NCBI GenBank assembly: GCA_005792545.1
Contig: SXRM01000400.1
Location: 1-38,660, forward strand
DNA from: Pseudomonadota bacterium
GTDB taxonomy: Bacteria; Myxococcota_A; UBA9042
DNA: 38,660 nt
Direction of reading: 5' to 3'
The number at the start of each line of letters is the position of its first letter. Positions within the stretch are counted from its first letter, which is position 1. Positions 31,764 to 38,660 of this stretch are shown here, piece by piece. The notes below the pieces were generated by a model. That model searched no databases. It saw nothing but the letters and a program-made list of their open reading frames with translations, and was not told the origin of the DNA. The position numbers were made by a program, and so were the translations under genes.

Positions 31764-34700
31764 ATGCCAGTATCCGCTTCGTGTCCCCGTTTCGCGCGAC
31801 TGGTTTCAATCGCTGCTGCAGTTGCGCTCGCGGCATGCGCGCAAACGCCAACGCCGACCGGCAATTCTCAGCCAGATAACAACGTGTTCTTCCCAGAGCC
31901 CGACGTGTCGGGCGGCCTGCCGGACACGGTCAAAGAGGTCAAGGCGGAGACCAGCGCAGACGCAACCGCAGACGCCGCCGCAACGGAGGGCGTGGGCGAC
32001 GGCGGTGGCGGTGAAGGCATACCCGACGGCGGCGGCAAGGAAACCGCAGTCGACGGCGACGCCGAAGAGGACACGCCAGACACCGCCGATACGCCGGATG
32101 TGACGGAGACAGTGGGCAACCCGTGTTTTCCCAACCCCTGCAAAGAAGCGAACAAGACCGTGTGCTCGCAGGTTGCTGGCAAGCCCGTGTGCGGCTGCGT
32201 GCCCGGCTATGCGGCCCAGCCCGACGGCAGCTGCGGGCAGGTGTGCGTGCCGCCGACGACCGCTCCGCCACCGCAACCAGGTCTGGTCAAAGGCGATTTG
32301 ACCATCACCGAGATCATGATCTGGCCGATCGCGGTCAAGGACGAATTCGGTGAGTGGTTCGAGGTCAAGAATACGTCGAGCAAGGTCATCGACTTGAACG
32401 GCCTGACGATCACCGACAACAAGCCGACAGGCGGCGACAAGCACGTCATCAACGGTTGCGCCGGCAAGCTCACGCTCAAGCCGGGCGACCACCTGGCGCT
32501 CGGCCGCGAAACCGACAAGGCCAAGAACGGCGGGCTGACGCTGGCCTACAAGTACGTCGGCACGGCATTCACCAACTTTGGCAATGATGCCATCGTGTTG
32601 CGCGCCGAGTACACCACGCCGACCAAGAAGAACGTCGACCTCGACAAAGTCGAGTGGTCGGTCAGTTGGCCCATCGGCGAGTGGAAGGGCGCGGCCCTCC
32701 AAGTTGATGTGACCCAGACCAACGACTACGGCAACGACAGTGTCAAGAACTGGTGCGCCTCGCCGACCAAAATGCCGAGCGGCGACTTCGGCACACCCGG
32801 CGAAAAGAACCCCGATTGTCCGCCGCCGCCGGATAAGGACATCGACGGCGTGCCGGACGCCGCCGACAACTGCCCGGATATTTTCAACCCGCCTGAGTCG
32901 GACGGCTTGCAGTTGGACAAGGACAACGACAACGTCGGCGACGTTTGCGACAACTGCCCCGACGCGCCCAATCCTGACCAGCTCAACAGCGACGCGGATC
33001 CGCCCGGCGACGCCTGCGATCCGGTGCAGTGCGGCGACGGCGACATGGACGCAGGCGAGACCTGCGACGACGGCAACGACTTTTTGGGCGACGGCTGCGA
33101 AAACTGCCTGATTGCCACCGCGGTCGCCGGCAACCTCGTCATCAACGAAATCATGGCCCACACCGACAACTTCGACGACAAGGACGGGCAGTGGATTGAG
33201 CTCTACAACCCCACCGGCACACCCGTCAAAATCAAGGACTGGAAACTTGAGGTGAAGAACGGCGTGGGCGGCAAGCAAAAGACCCACGTCATCACGGCCG
33301 ACATCACCGTGCCGTCCAAGGGATTTGTGGTGCTTGCCGCCAGCATCAACAAGAACGTCAATGGCCAGGTCAGTGCCGTCTATGCCTTTAACCCGGCGCT
33401 GGGCGGTGGTCTGTTGATGGAGCCGACGACCGATACGCTGAGCCTGATTGACGTGCCCGGCAAGAAACTGGTCGACCAAGTGGCCTACGGCACGCTGACG
33501 CCGACCGTCAAGACCAACGTATCGCTGCAGCTGGACCCCAAGTACGCCACCACCACCCAGAACAACGTCAAGCTGTACTGGTGCTATGGCGACCAGACCA
33601 TCTCGCAAGGCGGCGGCAATCTCGGGACGCCGGGCTCGCCGAACAGTTCTTGCGCACCGCCCGGAAAAGACATCGACGGCGACAACTCGCCAAACGAGAA
33701 GGATAATTGCCCTTTCACCGCAAACGCCGATCAGTTGGACCAGGACCTGGATTTGCTAGGCGACGCCTGCGACGTCTGCGCCAAGATCGCCGATCCCAAG
33801 CAGAGCGACGCCGATGGCGATGGCGTCGGTGACCTGTGCGACAACTGCATCGGCATCGGCAACCTGAACCAGGCCGACGCCGATAGCGACGGCTTTGGCG
33901 ACGCTTGCGACTCGCCCACCTGCGGCAACGGCAACACCGAAGCCGCCGAGCTGTGCGACGACGGCAACAAAGACGGCGGCGACGGGTGCTCAATCAACTG
34001 CCAGAAAGAGAACTTTGCACCCGGCCAGATCATCGTCACCGAGATCATGGTCAACCCCAAGGCGGTCAGCGACGAGCCCGGCGAGTGGATCGAGTTCTAC
34101 AACCCTGGCGAACTGACCGTGGACATCAACGGTTGGGTGTTGCGCGACACCGGCGGCAACAAGAAGTTCACGCTTAAGAGCGCCAAGCCCTTGTTCATCC
34201 CGGCTGGCAGCTACTTCGTTATCGGTGGCAGCGCTGACAAGACCTTGAACGGCGGCGCGCCGGTGCAGATCGGCTGGTTTCAGCAGCCGCCGTCGCCGTT
34301 CAGCCTGACCAACGTCAGCCAAGGCGAAGTGGTGCTGGAGTGGAACGGCAAGGTCATCGACCAGGTCATCTTCTCACCCAAGGGCTTTCTGTGCTCGCTG
34401 CCCAATCCGCCGCCCAACTGTGGACCGACCACCGGTTTTCCGGTCGTCGAAGGCAAGTCGATGCAGTTGGACCCTGCCGCCTACGAAGCCACCAAGAACG
34501 ACGACTACAAGAACTGGTGCGAAGCCCAGGATCCGTATGGCGACGGCGACTGGGGCAGCCCCGGTCAGGCCAATCCGCCCTGCATCAACCCCTGCACCGG
34601 CAAGCCGGACAACAGTTCGTGCGGCAAGGACCTCATCTGCTTGTCCGGCAAGTGCAAACCAGCGCCCAAGTGCGGCGACGGCCAGGTCCAGGCTGCGCTC

Positions 34701-35468
34701 AACGAGGACTGCGACGACGGCAACGTCAGCGACGGCGACGGCTGTTCGGCGACCTGCAAGAAGGAGGCGCCACCGGCCGCCAAGGGCACGCTGCTCATCA
34801 CCGAGATCATGCCGGATCCCGACGCGGTGGTGGACAGCAAGGGCGAGTGGTTCGAGATCTACAACCCGTCCGGCGATGCCATTGATCTCGTGGGCTGGCA
34901 GTTCAAGGTCAACACCTTCGTCCACAAGGTCGCGGCCCCGGCAGGCGGTGGCGGATTGTCGATTGCGCCCAAGCAGTTCGCGCTGGTGATGGCGCTAGGG
35001 GACGTCGCGGTCAACAATGGCCAGAAACCGTTCTACGCTTGGGGCGACAACCCGACATCCGGCCAGTTCCAGTTGCAGAACCTGACGTTGGACATCAAGC
35101 TTCAGCTCATCAACCCGCAGGGCGCGGTCGTCGACGAGATCAACTTTGGCAAGCTGCCGTGGACGATCGGTCAGGCGGCGATGCTCAAGCAGGGCTGCTT
35201 CGACCTGACCAGCAACGACATGCCCGACTGCTGGGTGCCGGCGACGCCGCAGTGTGGCTACGGGACCTGGCTGGGCCTGTCGAGTTATCAGGTCGACCCG
35301 CCGCCGTGCAAAGTGGCGAGCGACTGCAAGCTGCCAAACATGTGCGTGCCGGTGTCGAGCGTGACCGAAGCTGGCAAGACGTTGTGGAAGTTCGACCCTG
35401 CAAGCAGCACACCGCGCTGCGGCGCGCGCGATCGCGGCATGCCCGGGACCGGCAACTCCTGCCCATAG
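31764..35468 (+). CDS. Mosaic lipoprotein: EGF-like, four lamin-tail domains, thrombospondin type 3 and Cys-rich repeats
   Basis: A 1234-residue predicted surface lipoprotein. The ATG at 31764 (AAGGG upstream) gives the signal peptide ARLVSIAAAVALAAC with a lipobox; the longer frame back to 31368 overlaps the previous gene. Residues about 35-115 are an Asp/Ala/Thr-rich linker, followed by an EGF-like Cys module (about 120-160). Four lamin-tail domains follow, each opening with a short strand and EIM: GDLTITEIM (about 177), GNLVINEIM (about 454), GQIIVTEIM (about 754) and GTLLITEIM (about 1010), with a GEWFE(V/I)xNxS-type motif after each. Between them lie thrombospondin type 3-like Asp-rich repeats (about 358-415 and 636-715) and three Cys-rich CGDG...CDDGN...DGC repeats (about 422, 719 and 969). 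These modules are typical of myxobacterial surface proteins; lamin-tail domains are thought to mediate protein or DNA association. No enzyme domain is visible. Confidence 0.92.
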   Translation: MPVSASCPRFARLVSIAAAVALAACAQTPTPTGNSQPDNNVFFPEPDVSGGLPDTVKEVKAETSADATADAAATEGVGDGGGGEGIPDGGGKETAVDGDAEEDTPDTADTPDVTETVGNPCFPNPCKEANKTVCSQVAGKPVCGCVPGYAAQPDGSCGQVCVPPTTAPPPQPGLVKGDLTITEIMIWPIAVKDEFGEWFEVKNTSSKVIDLNGLTITDNKPTGGDKHVINGCAGKLTLKPGDHLALGRETDKAKNGGLTLAYKYVGTAFTNFGNDAIVLRAEYTTPTKKNVDLDKVEWSVSWPIGEWKGAALQVDVTQTNDYGNDSVKNWCASPTKMPSGDFGTPGEKNPDCPPPPDKDIDGVPDAADNCPDIFNPPESDGLQLDKDNDNVGDVCDNCPDAPNPDQLNSDADPPGDACDPVQCGDGDMDAGETCDDGNDFLGDGCENCLIATAVAGNLVINEIMAHTDNFDDKDGQWIELYNPTGTPVKIKDWKLEVKNGVGGKQKTHVITADITVPSKGFVVLAASINKNVNGQVSAVYAFNPALGGGLLMEPTTDTLSLIDVPGKKLVDQVAYGTLTPTVKTNVSLQLDPKYATTTQNNVKLYWCYGDQTISQGGGNLGTPGSPNSSCAPPGKDIDGDNSPNEKDNCPFTANADQLDQDLDLLGDACDVCAKIADPKQSDADGDGVGDLCDNCIGIGNLNQADADSDGFGDACDSPTCGNGNTEAAELCDDGNKDGGDGCSINCQKENFAPGQIIVTEIMVNPKAVSDEPGEWIEFYNPGELTVDINGWVLRDTGGNKKFTLKSAKPLFIPAGSYFVIGGSADKTLNGGAPVQIGWFQQPPSPFSLTNVSQGEVVLEWNGKVIDQVIFSPKGFLCSLPNPPPNCGPTTGFPVVEGKSMQLDPAAYEATKNDDYKNWCEAQDPYGDGDWGSPGQANPPCINPCTGKPDNSSCGKDLICLSGKCKPAPKCGDGQVQAALNEDCDDGNVSDGDGCSATCKKEAPPAAKGTLLITEIMPDPDAVVDSKGEWFEIYNPSGDAIDLVGWQFKVNTFVHKVAAPAGGGGLSIAPKQFALVMALGDVAVNNGQKPFYAWGDNPTSGQFQLQNLTLDIKLQLINPQGAVVDEINFGKLPWTIGQAAMLKQGCFDLTSNDMPDCWVPATPQCGYGTWLGLSSYQVDPPPCKVASDCKLPNMCVPVSSVTEAGKTLWKFDPASSTPRCGARDRGMPGTGNSCP

Positions 35469-35887
35469 AGGCTGAAAAGATTTACCCAATCATTTCTCCG
35501 GCCCTTTTGCTTGCTTCCTGGGTCGCCTGCACGCGGCCTCGGGGGCCGACTCGCGGCTCCGCCTTGTACCGAGAGTGTTCAAGGCATTGTTTTCCAGTTC
35601 CTTAGAACGTGTGTTCATCATGTGCCGGACACGAGGGTCATGAGGCGCCCGGAAGGCGCGGCGCGGCGCGGGGACCGACTGAGGCGTGCTTGCGGCACGC
35701 CGCAGGGAGGGCACAAGGAGCAACAACGCGTGCCGGGATGCATCGTGAGCCGTAGTCGGCGTTCTTTTGAATACAACCTTTTAGCCCGACAGCTTGCGGA
35801 TCCGCCGGGCTCTGGTAGCTTTCGGCGCCCGCCGCTCCGTGTCTGGCTGGATGTGGCGCTCCCGTTCCCCGCACCAGCGAGCCAACC
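35469..35887. other. 419-nt non-coding gap with several stable hairpins
   Basis: The only long frame here (35511-35903, plus) encodes Arg-rich sequence without any family pattern and overlaps the next start, so I do not call it. The interval holds several perfect inverted repeats: CGGCC (35534-35538) with GGCCG (35544-35548), GCGCC (35645-35649) with GGCGC (35655-35659), GGCGTGC (35683-35689) with GCACGCC (35695-35701), and AGCCCG (35783-35788) with CGGGCT (35806-35811) enclosing GCGGATCCGC. None is followed by a clear T-run. It could carry a small RNA or a structured leader; I recognise no known RNA family. Confidence 0.45.
35794..35821 (+). promoter_or_regulatory. Candidate promoter for the PHA-family/deoB pair
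   Basis: TTGCGG (35794-35799) and TAGCTT (35816-35821) are 16 nt apart. GGCGCCC follows. The leader to the ATG at 35888 would be about 60 nt. The promoter overlaps the AGCCCG/CGGGCT inverted repeat, a possible operator. Confidence 0.35.
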
Positions 35888-36202
35888 ATGCGCCACGCCA
35901 TAGCCCACGACCTGTCGCCTGAGCTCGCGCTGCGCACCGCCCGCGCGGCCTGCGCCCACTACTGCGAACGGTTTGCCCGCTACGAGCCGCGCATCACCTG
36001 GCGCGACGAGCACAACGCGGACCTGCAATTCTCAGCCAAGGGCTTGAGCATCAAGGGCAAAGTCGCTGTGGCGAACGGCAGCTTGGTGGTTGACGTGGAC
36101 ATCCCGTTCTTGCTGCGGCCGTTTCAAGGCCGGGCTGTAGAAATCGTCGAGCGCGAGCTGCAAAAGTGGATCGCCAAGGCCAAAGCTGGCGAAATCGCCT
36201 GA
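35888..36202 (+). CDS. Polyhydroxyalkanoic acid system family protein
   Basis: A 104-residue soluble protein. It follows the pattern of the small PHA-granule-region family: AIAHDLSPELALRTARAACA at the start, a short strand with ITWRDEHNADLQFSAKGLSI, then GKVAVANGSLVVDVDIPFLL and a C-terminal amphipathic helix with VEIVERELQKWIAKAKAG. Many members occur outside PHA operons and their role is unclear, so I make no claim that this cell makes PHA; no phaC or phasin gene is in the window. The ATG at 35888 has a weak GAG-containing site. It ends 12 nt before deoB, so the two are probably cotranscribed. Confidence 0.8.
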   Translation: MRHAIAHDLSPELALRTARAACAHYCERFARYEPRITWRDEHNADLQFSAKGLSIKGKVAVANGSLVVDVDIPFLLRPFQGRAVEIVERELQKWIAKAKAGEIA

Positions 36203-36214
36203 CGGAACGCGACC

Positions 36215-37396
36215 ATGCGCCCCTTCGACAAAGCCTGCATCCTGGTGCTCGATGGTGCCGGCATCGGCGCGGCCCCGGACTGCGCGGATTTCGGCGACCC
36301 GGACACTGTCAACACCCTGGGCAACTGCGCGCGCGCGGTGGGCGGCCTGCGGGCGCCGCGGCTGCAGCGGATGGGCCTGGGCAACTTGTGCGACATCGCG
36401 GGCATCGCGCCAACCGCCGCGCCCGACGGCTTTGCCCTGCGCATGGTCGAGGCCTCGGCGGGCAAGGACACCCCGACCGGACACTGGGAGATGGTCGGTG
36501 TGCGCACGACCCAGCCGTTTGCTGTGTTCAATCCGCGCTTTCCGGATGAAATCGTGCGCGAATTCGAGCGGGCGAGCGGGCATCAAGTGCTCGGCAACTG
36601 CGTGGCGTCGGGTACGGCCATCCTGGATGAACTCGGCCCCGAACACCTGCGCACCGGTAAGCCGATTCTGTACACCTCGGCGGACAGCGTGTTCCAGGTC
36701 GCGGCGCACGAAGAGGTCATTGCCATCGAGGAGTTGTGGCGCATCTGCGAGGTGGCGCGGCGGGTGCTCGACCCCTGGCGGGTGGGGCGCGTGATCGCTC
36801 GGCCGTTTGTGGGGCAACCTGGCGCGTGGCGCAGGACTTACAACCGCAAGGATTTTTCGATGCCGCCGCCGCCCGGAACGCTGCTCGACCGCATGGTCGC
36901 CGCGGGACTACGCGTCGTGGGTGTCGGCAAGATCCAGGACATCTTCGCCGGCTGTGGCGTGCCCGAGTCCATCCACACCGAGGGCAACGCCGACGGTATC
37001 GAGCAGACCATCGCGGCATGCCGGGGACTGGACCAGGGGCTGGTGTTCACCAATCTGGTGGACTTTGACGCGCTGTATGGCCACCGCCGCAATCCGGGAG
37101 GCTTTGCCCAGGCGCTGACCGAAGCCGATGCCCGGCTGGACGACATCCTGGATGCGCTTGGCGACCGGGGCCTGCTGTGCATCACCGCCGATCACGGCAA
37201 TGACCCGACGTACCTGGCGACAACCGATCACACCCGCGAAGTCGTGCCGCTGCTGTTGGCGAGCAAGGGCTTTCGGCGCGGCGCGGATCTGGGCACCGGC
37301 GACAGCTTTGCGTGCCTGGGCCAGACGTTGGCGGATAATTTCGGCTTGGGCGACTTGGGGCTCGGCCGGTCGGTGCTCAATTCCCTGACGGCTTGA
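36215..37396 (+). CDS. deoB: Phosphopentomutase
   Basis: A 393-residue cytoplasmic enzyme interconverting ribose-1-phosphate (or deoxyribose-1-phosphate) and the 5-phosphate, linking nucleoside salvage to pentose metabolism. It belongs to the alkaline phosphatase superfamily. Metal ligands and catalytic Thr are visible: LVLDGAGIGAAPD (Asp13), GKDTPTGHWEM with the phospho-acceptor Thr at 86, LVDFDALYGHRRNP (near 280), ITADHGNDPTYLATTDHTRE (near 325-340). Length matches the family. The ATG at 36215 is 12 nt after the preceding stop. The gene overlaps the convergent lipoprotein gene by 20 nt. Confidence 0.96.
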   Translation: MRPFDKACILVLDGAGIGAAPDCADFGDPDTVNTLGNCARAVGGLRAPRLQRMGLGNLCDIAGIAPTAAPDGFALRMVEASAGKDTPTGHWEMVGVRTTQPFAVFNPRFPDEIVREFERASGHQVLGNCVASGTAILDELGPEHLRTGKPILYTSADSVFQVAAHEEVIAIEELWRICEVARRVLDPWRVGRVIARPFVGQPGAWRRTYNRKDFSMPPPPGTLLDRMVAAGLRVVGVGKIQDIFAGCGVPESIHTEGNADGIEQTIAACRGLDQGLVFTNLVDFDALYGHRRNPGGFAQALTEADARLDDILDALGDRGLLCITADHGNDPTYLATTDHTREVVPLLLASKGFRRGADLGTGDSFACLGQTLADNFGLGDLGLGRSVLNSLTA

Positions 37397-38414
37397 CCAG
37401 CTGCACCACGTTGACCTTGACCGCGGCCGTCGCGCCTTGACCCTTGTTGCCCTTGGGCCACACGATATCGAACTCGCACACGCCCAGCTTCTTGGCCTGG
37501 ACGGTGACCCACGACCACGCCTCGACCACGCCCTTGTTGGTCGGCGACTTGGCGGCGGTCGCCGTCACAGTGCAGAACTCCGGCGTCTTGCCCGTGACCG
37601 TAAAGGTCGTGTCCGGCTGACAAATCGGGTTGCCGCCGACCGTAGGCCGCGCCAACACGATAGCACTGGAACCAGCCAGGACTTCCAGGGTCTTGCCGCT
37701 CACGCCTTCTAGCTTGCCGCCGTCGATCTGAGCCTCCTCGACCAAGCGCACGGTCCAGGACTTGCCGGCTTCCAACGCGCTCGTCAGCGTCACATCGCCG
37801 GGCGCATCCGCGGTCATGTAGACGTAGGCCCACTGCGCCTTGTTGACGTGGTCCCACTGCAGCCCCTTTTCGGGCGCGACCTTAAGCGCATGGTAGCCGT
37901 AGCCGATGACCGCGCGACCATCTTTGAGCTTGAGGTCGTAGGGTAGGAAGATCGACTTCTTGGTCAGGTAGTAGGCCAGGTTGCCGCCGCCGCACGAATG
38001 GGTGACGTCGATGATCTCTGGCTTCTTGGCCATCATGTTGATGGTGTCGTGGGTGGTGGTGCCGTCTGCTTTGGTGGCGGTGACGCCAATCGAGGTACTG
38101 CCCTCTCCAATGCCCTCTAGGGTAAACGCACTGCCCATCATGCCGGCGACCTTGAGCACCTGGGTGTTGCTCGGATCGACCTTGGTCAAGGACACGTCTT
38201 TCTTGGGAAAGCCAGCCTCTTTGACCGTCAAGTCGAGCTTGGCGCCCACCGCAATCGGCTTATTGAAGTCAAGCTCGTCGTCGGTCGGGTAGTAGAAGGT
38301 CAAGTTGCCTTCGTTGCCGGTCAACGAACTCTGGCAGCCCGCGCCCAGCGTGGCGAGACCCACGCAGGCGACTCGCGCCAAAATGCCACTTGCGATCCAG
38401 TCCTTGCCAATCAT
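37377..38414 (-). CDS. Predicted lipoprotein with an Ig-like (BIG2-type) region
   Basis: A 345-residue protein. The ATG at 38414 has a strong GGAGG site (38421-38425 on the minus strand) and starts the signal peptide WIASGILARVACVGLATLGAGC with a lipobox. The frame is open to 38576, but the added residues do not contribute. The first half has an Ig-like pattern of strands (IAVGAKLDLTVKEAGFPKKD, VLKVAGMMGSAFTLEGIGEG, STSIGVTATKADGTTTHDTI) as in BIG2 domains. The second half is beta-rich (LEVLAGSSAIVLARPTVGG, TFTVTGKTPEFCTVTATAAK) and may be a second such domain. I do not recognise a family. Probably a surface or periplasmic binding protein. Confidence 0.85.
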   Translation of the reverse strand: MIGKDWIASGILARVACVGLATLGAGCQSSLTGNEGNLTFYYPTDDELDFNKPIAVGAKLDLTVKEAGFPKKDVSLTKVDPSNTQVLKVAGMMGSAFTLEGIGEGSTSIGVTATKADGTTTHDTINMMAKKPEIIDVTHSCGGGNLAYYLTKKSIFLPYDLKLKDGRAVIGYGYHALKVAPEKGLQWDHVNKAQWAYVYMTADAPGDVTLTSALEAGKSWTVRLVEEAQIDGGKLEGVSGKTLEVLAGSSAIVLARPTVGGNPICQPDTTFTVTGKTPEFCTVTATAAKSPTNKGVVEAWSWVTVQAKKLGVCEFDIVWPKGNKGQGATAAVKVNVVQLVKPSGN

Positions 38415-38459
38415 TGCCAACCTCCGATTGTCGTGTGTCCGCCCCGAGTCGTCGGCGCC

Positions 38460-38465
38460 ATGGTA
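38460..38465 (-). promoter_or_regulatory. Candidate -10 element for the BIG2-like lipoprotein gene
   Basis: On the minus strand TACCAT (38465-38460) is followed by GGCGCCG, the same arrangement as at other promoters in this window. TTTTCA lies 16 nt upstream. The leader to the ATG at 38414 would be about 40 nt. Confidence 0.3.
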
Positions 38466-38600
38466 CGGATTGCGCTGGGGCTGAAAAGGGGCCACACGGC
38501 CAAAACACCACCTGGAAAAACGCCGACGGGCGGGACCCAGCTGTTCTGGATGCCCGCCCGCCGGTATTTCGTTCACGGCAACACGGTGGTCGCCGTGGGC

Positions 38601-38660
38601 CTACTTGGGCGCGGGGCGCGCGCCGCCAGCCGGAGCCGGGGCCGGAGCCGGGGCGGCCGG
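38601..38660 (-). CDS. C-terminal tail of a minus-strand gene cut by the window edge
   Basis: On the minus strand one frame is open from the edge to a TAG at 38601-38603 and encodes 19 residues that are Pro/Ala-rich and end in ARPAPK. The regular PA alternation looks like a coding low-complexity tail rather than random sequence. What the protein is cannot be told from this fragment. The 186 nt between this stop and the ATG at 38414 would hold the next gene's promoter. Confidence 0.45.
   Translation of the reverse strand, partial: PAAPAPAPAPAGGARPAPK

Noticed and set aside
31806-33608. 600-residue minus-strand frame opposite the lamin-tail lipoprotein
   Set aside because: Antisense of a clearly real gene; composition Val/Asp/Arg with no family pattern.
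35511-35903. 130-residue plus-strand frame in the 419-nt gap
   Set aside because: Arg/Pro-rich with no recognisable pattern, no ribosome-binding site, and it overlaps the start of the PHA-family gene.
38620-38660. Short tandem GGAGCCGGGGCC repeats at the right edge considered as a non-coding microsatellite
   Set aside because: They read as in-frame Pro/Ala codons ending in a stop on the minus strand, so a coding tail explains them better.

Overview
The window is high-GC bacterial DNA with long, tightly packed genes. The protein families suggest Myxococcota (formerly part of Deltaproteobacteria): MopE-type Cys/Asp repeats, 'myxo' Cys-rich CGDG...CDDGN repeats, lamin-tail domains on lipoproteins, an AgmX/PglI-type C-terminal domain, and many Asp/Ala-rich lipoproteins. 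I cannot place it to genus from sequence alone. I saw no tRNA, rRNA, CRISPR array, integrase or intact insertion sequence.

Layout. (1) 54-5371, minus: an apparent operon of an AI-2E-family permease, a small cytosolic-looking protein and a large lipoprotein that joins MopE repeats to a WD40-like propeller. (2) 5643-14488, plus: an AgmX/PglI-type TonB-like membrane protein, then a giant 2286-residue Cys/Asp repeat lipoprotein. (3) 14536-17658, plus: a RluA-type pseudouridine synthase with an altered catalytic motif, a TPR membrane protein and a LamG-like lipoprotein whose start overlaps the TPR gene's stop. (4) 17668-21842, minus: phoH-pgpH-ybeY, packed with 0 or 1 nt between genes, for RNA/ribosome maturation and cyclic-dinucleotide turnover. 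(5) 22180-24598, minus: ruvC-ruvA-ruvB, the Holliday-junction resolution machine, with a palindromic element between ruvA and ruvB. (6) 24677-31612, both strands: a degenerate cyclophilin lipoprotein, a fibrinogen-like lipoprotein, a LysR regulator, a further lipoprotein, an OmpA-type lipoprotein and a secreted DUF3108-like protein. (7) 31764-35468, plus: a mosaic lipoprotein with four lamin-tail domains. (8) 35888-37396, plus: a PHA-system family protein and phosphopentomutase. (9) 37377-38414, minus: a lipoprotein, followed by what looks like the Pro/Ala-rich tail of another minus-strand gene at the right edge.

The main theme is the cell surface. Nine predicted lipoproteins fall in 38.7 kb, several of them multi-domain mosaics that look eukaryote-like (WD40, fibrinogen-like, LamG, lamin-tail, thrombospondin type 3). 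They sit among ordinary housekeeping genes. The most unusual items are the giant repeat lipoprotein with its 201-nt repeat period, the MopE-WD40 fusion, the pseudouridine synthase with SLLD in place of HRLD, the cyclophilin domain lacking its catalytic residues, the ruvA-ruvB palindrome, two or three apparently leaderless lipoprotein genes, and a structured 419-nt non-coding gap before the deoB operon.
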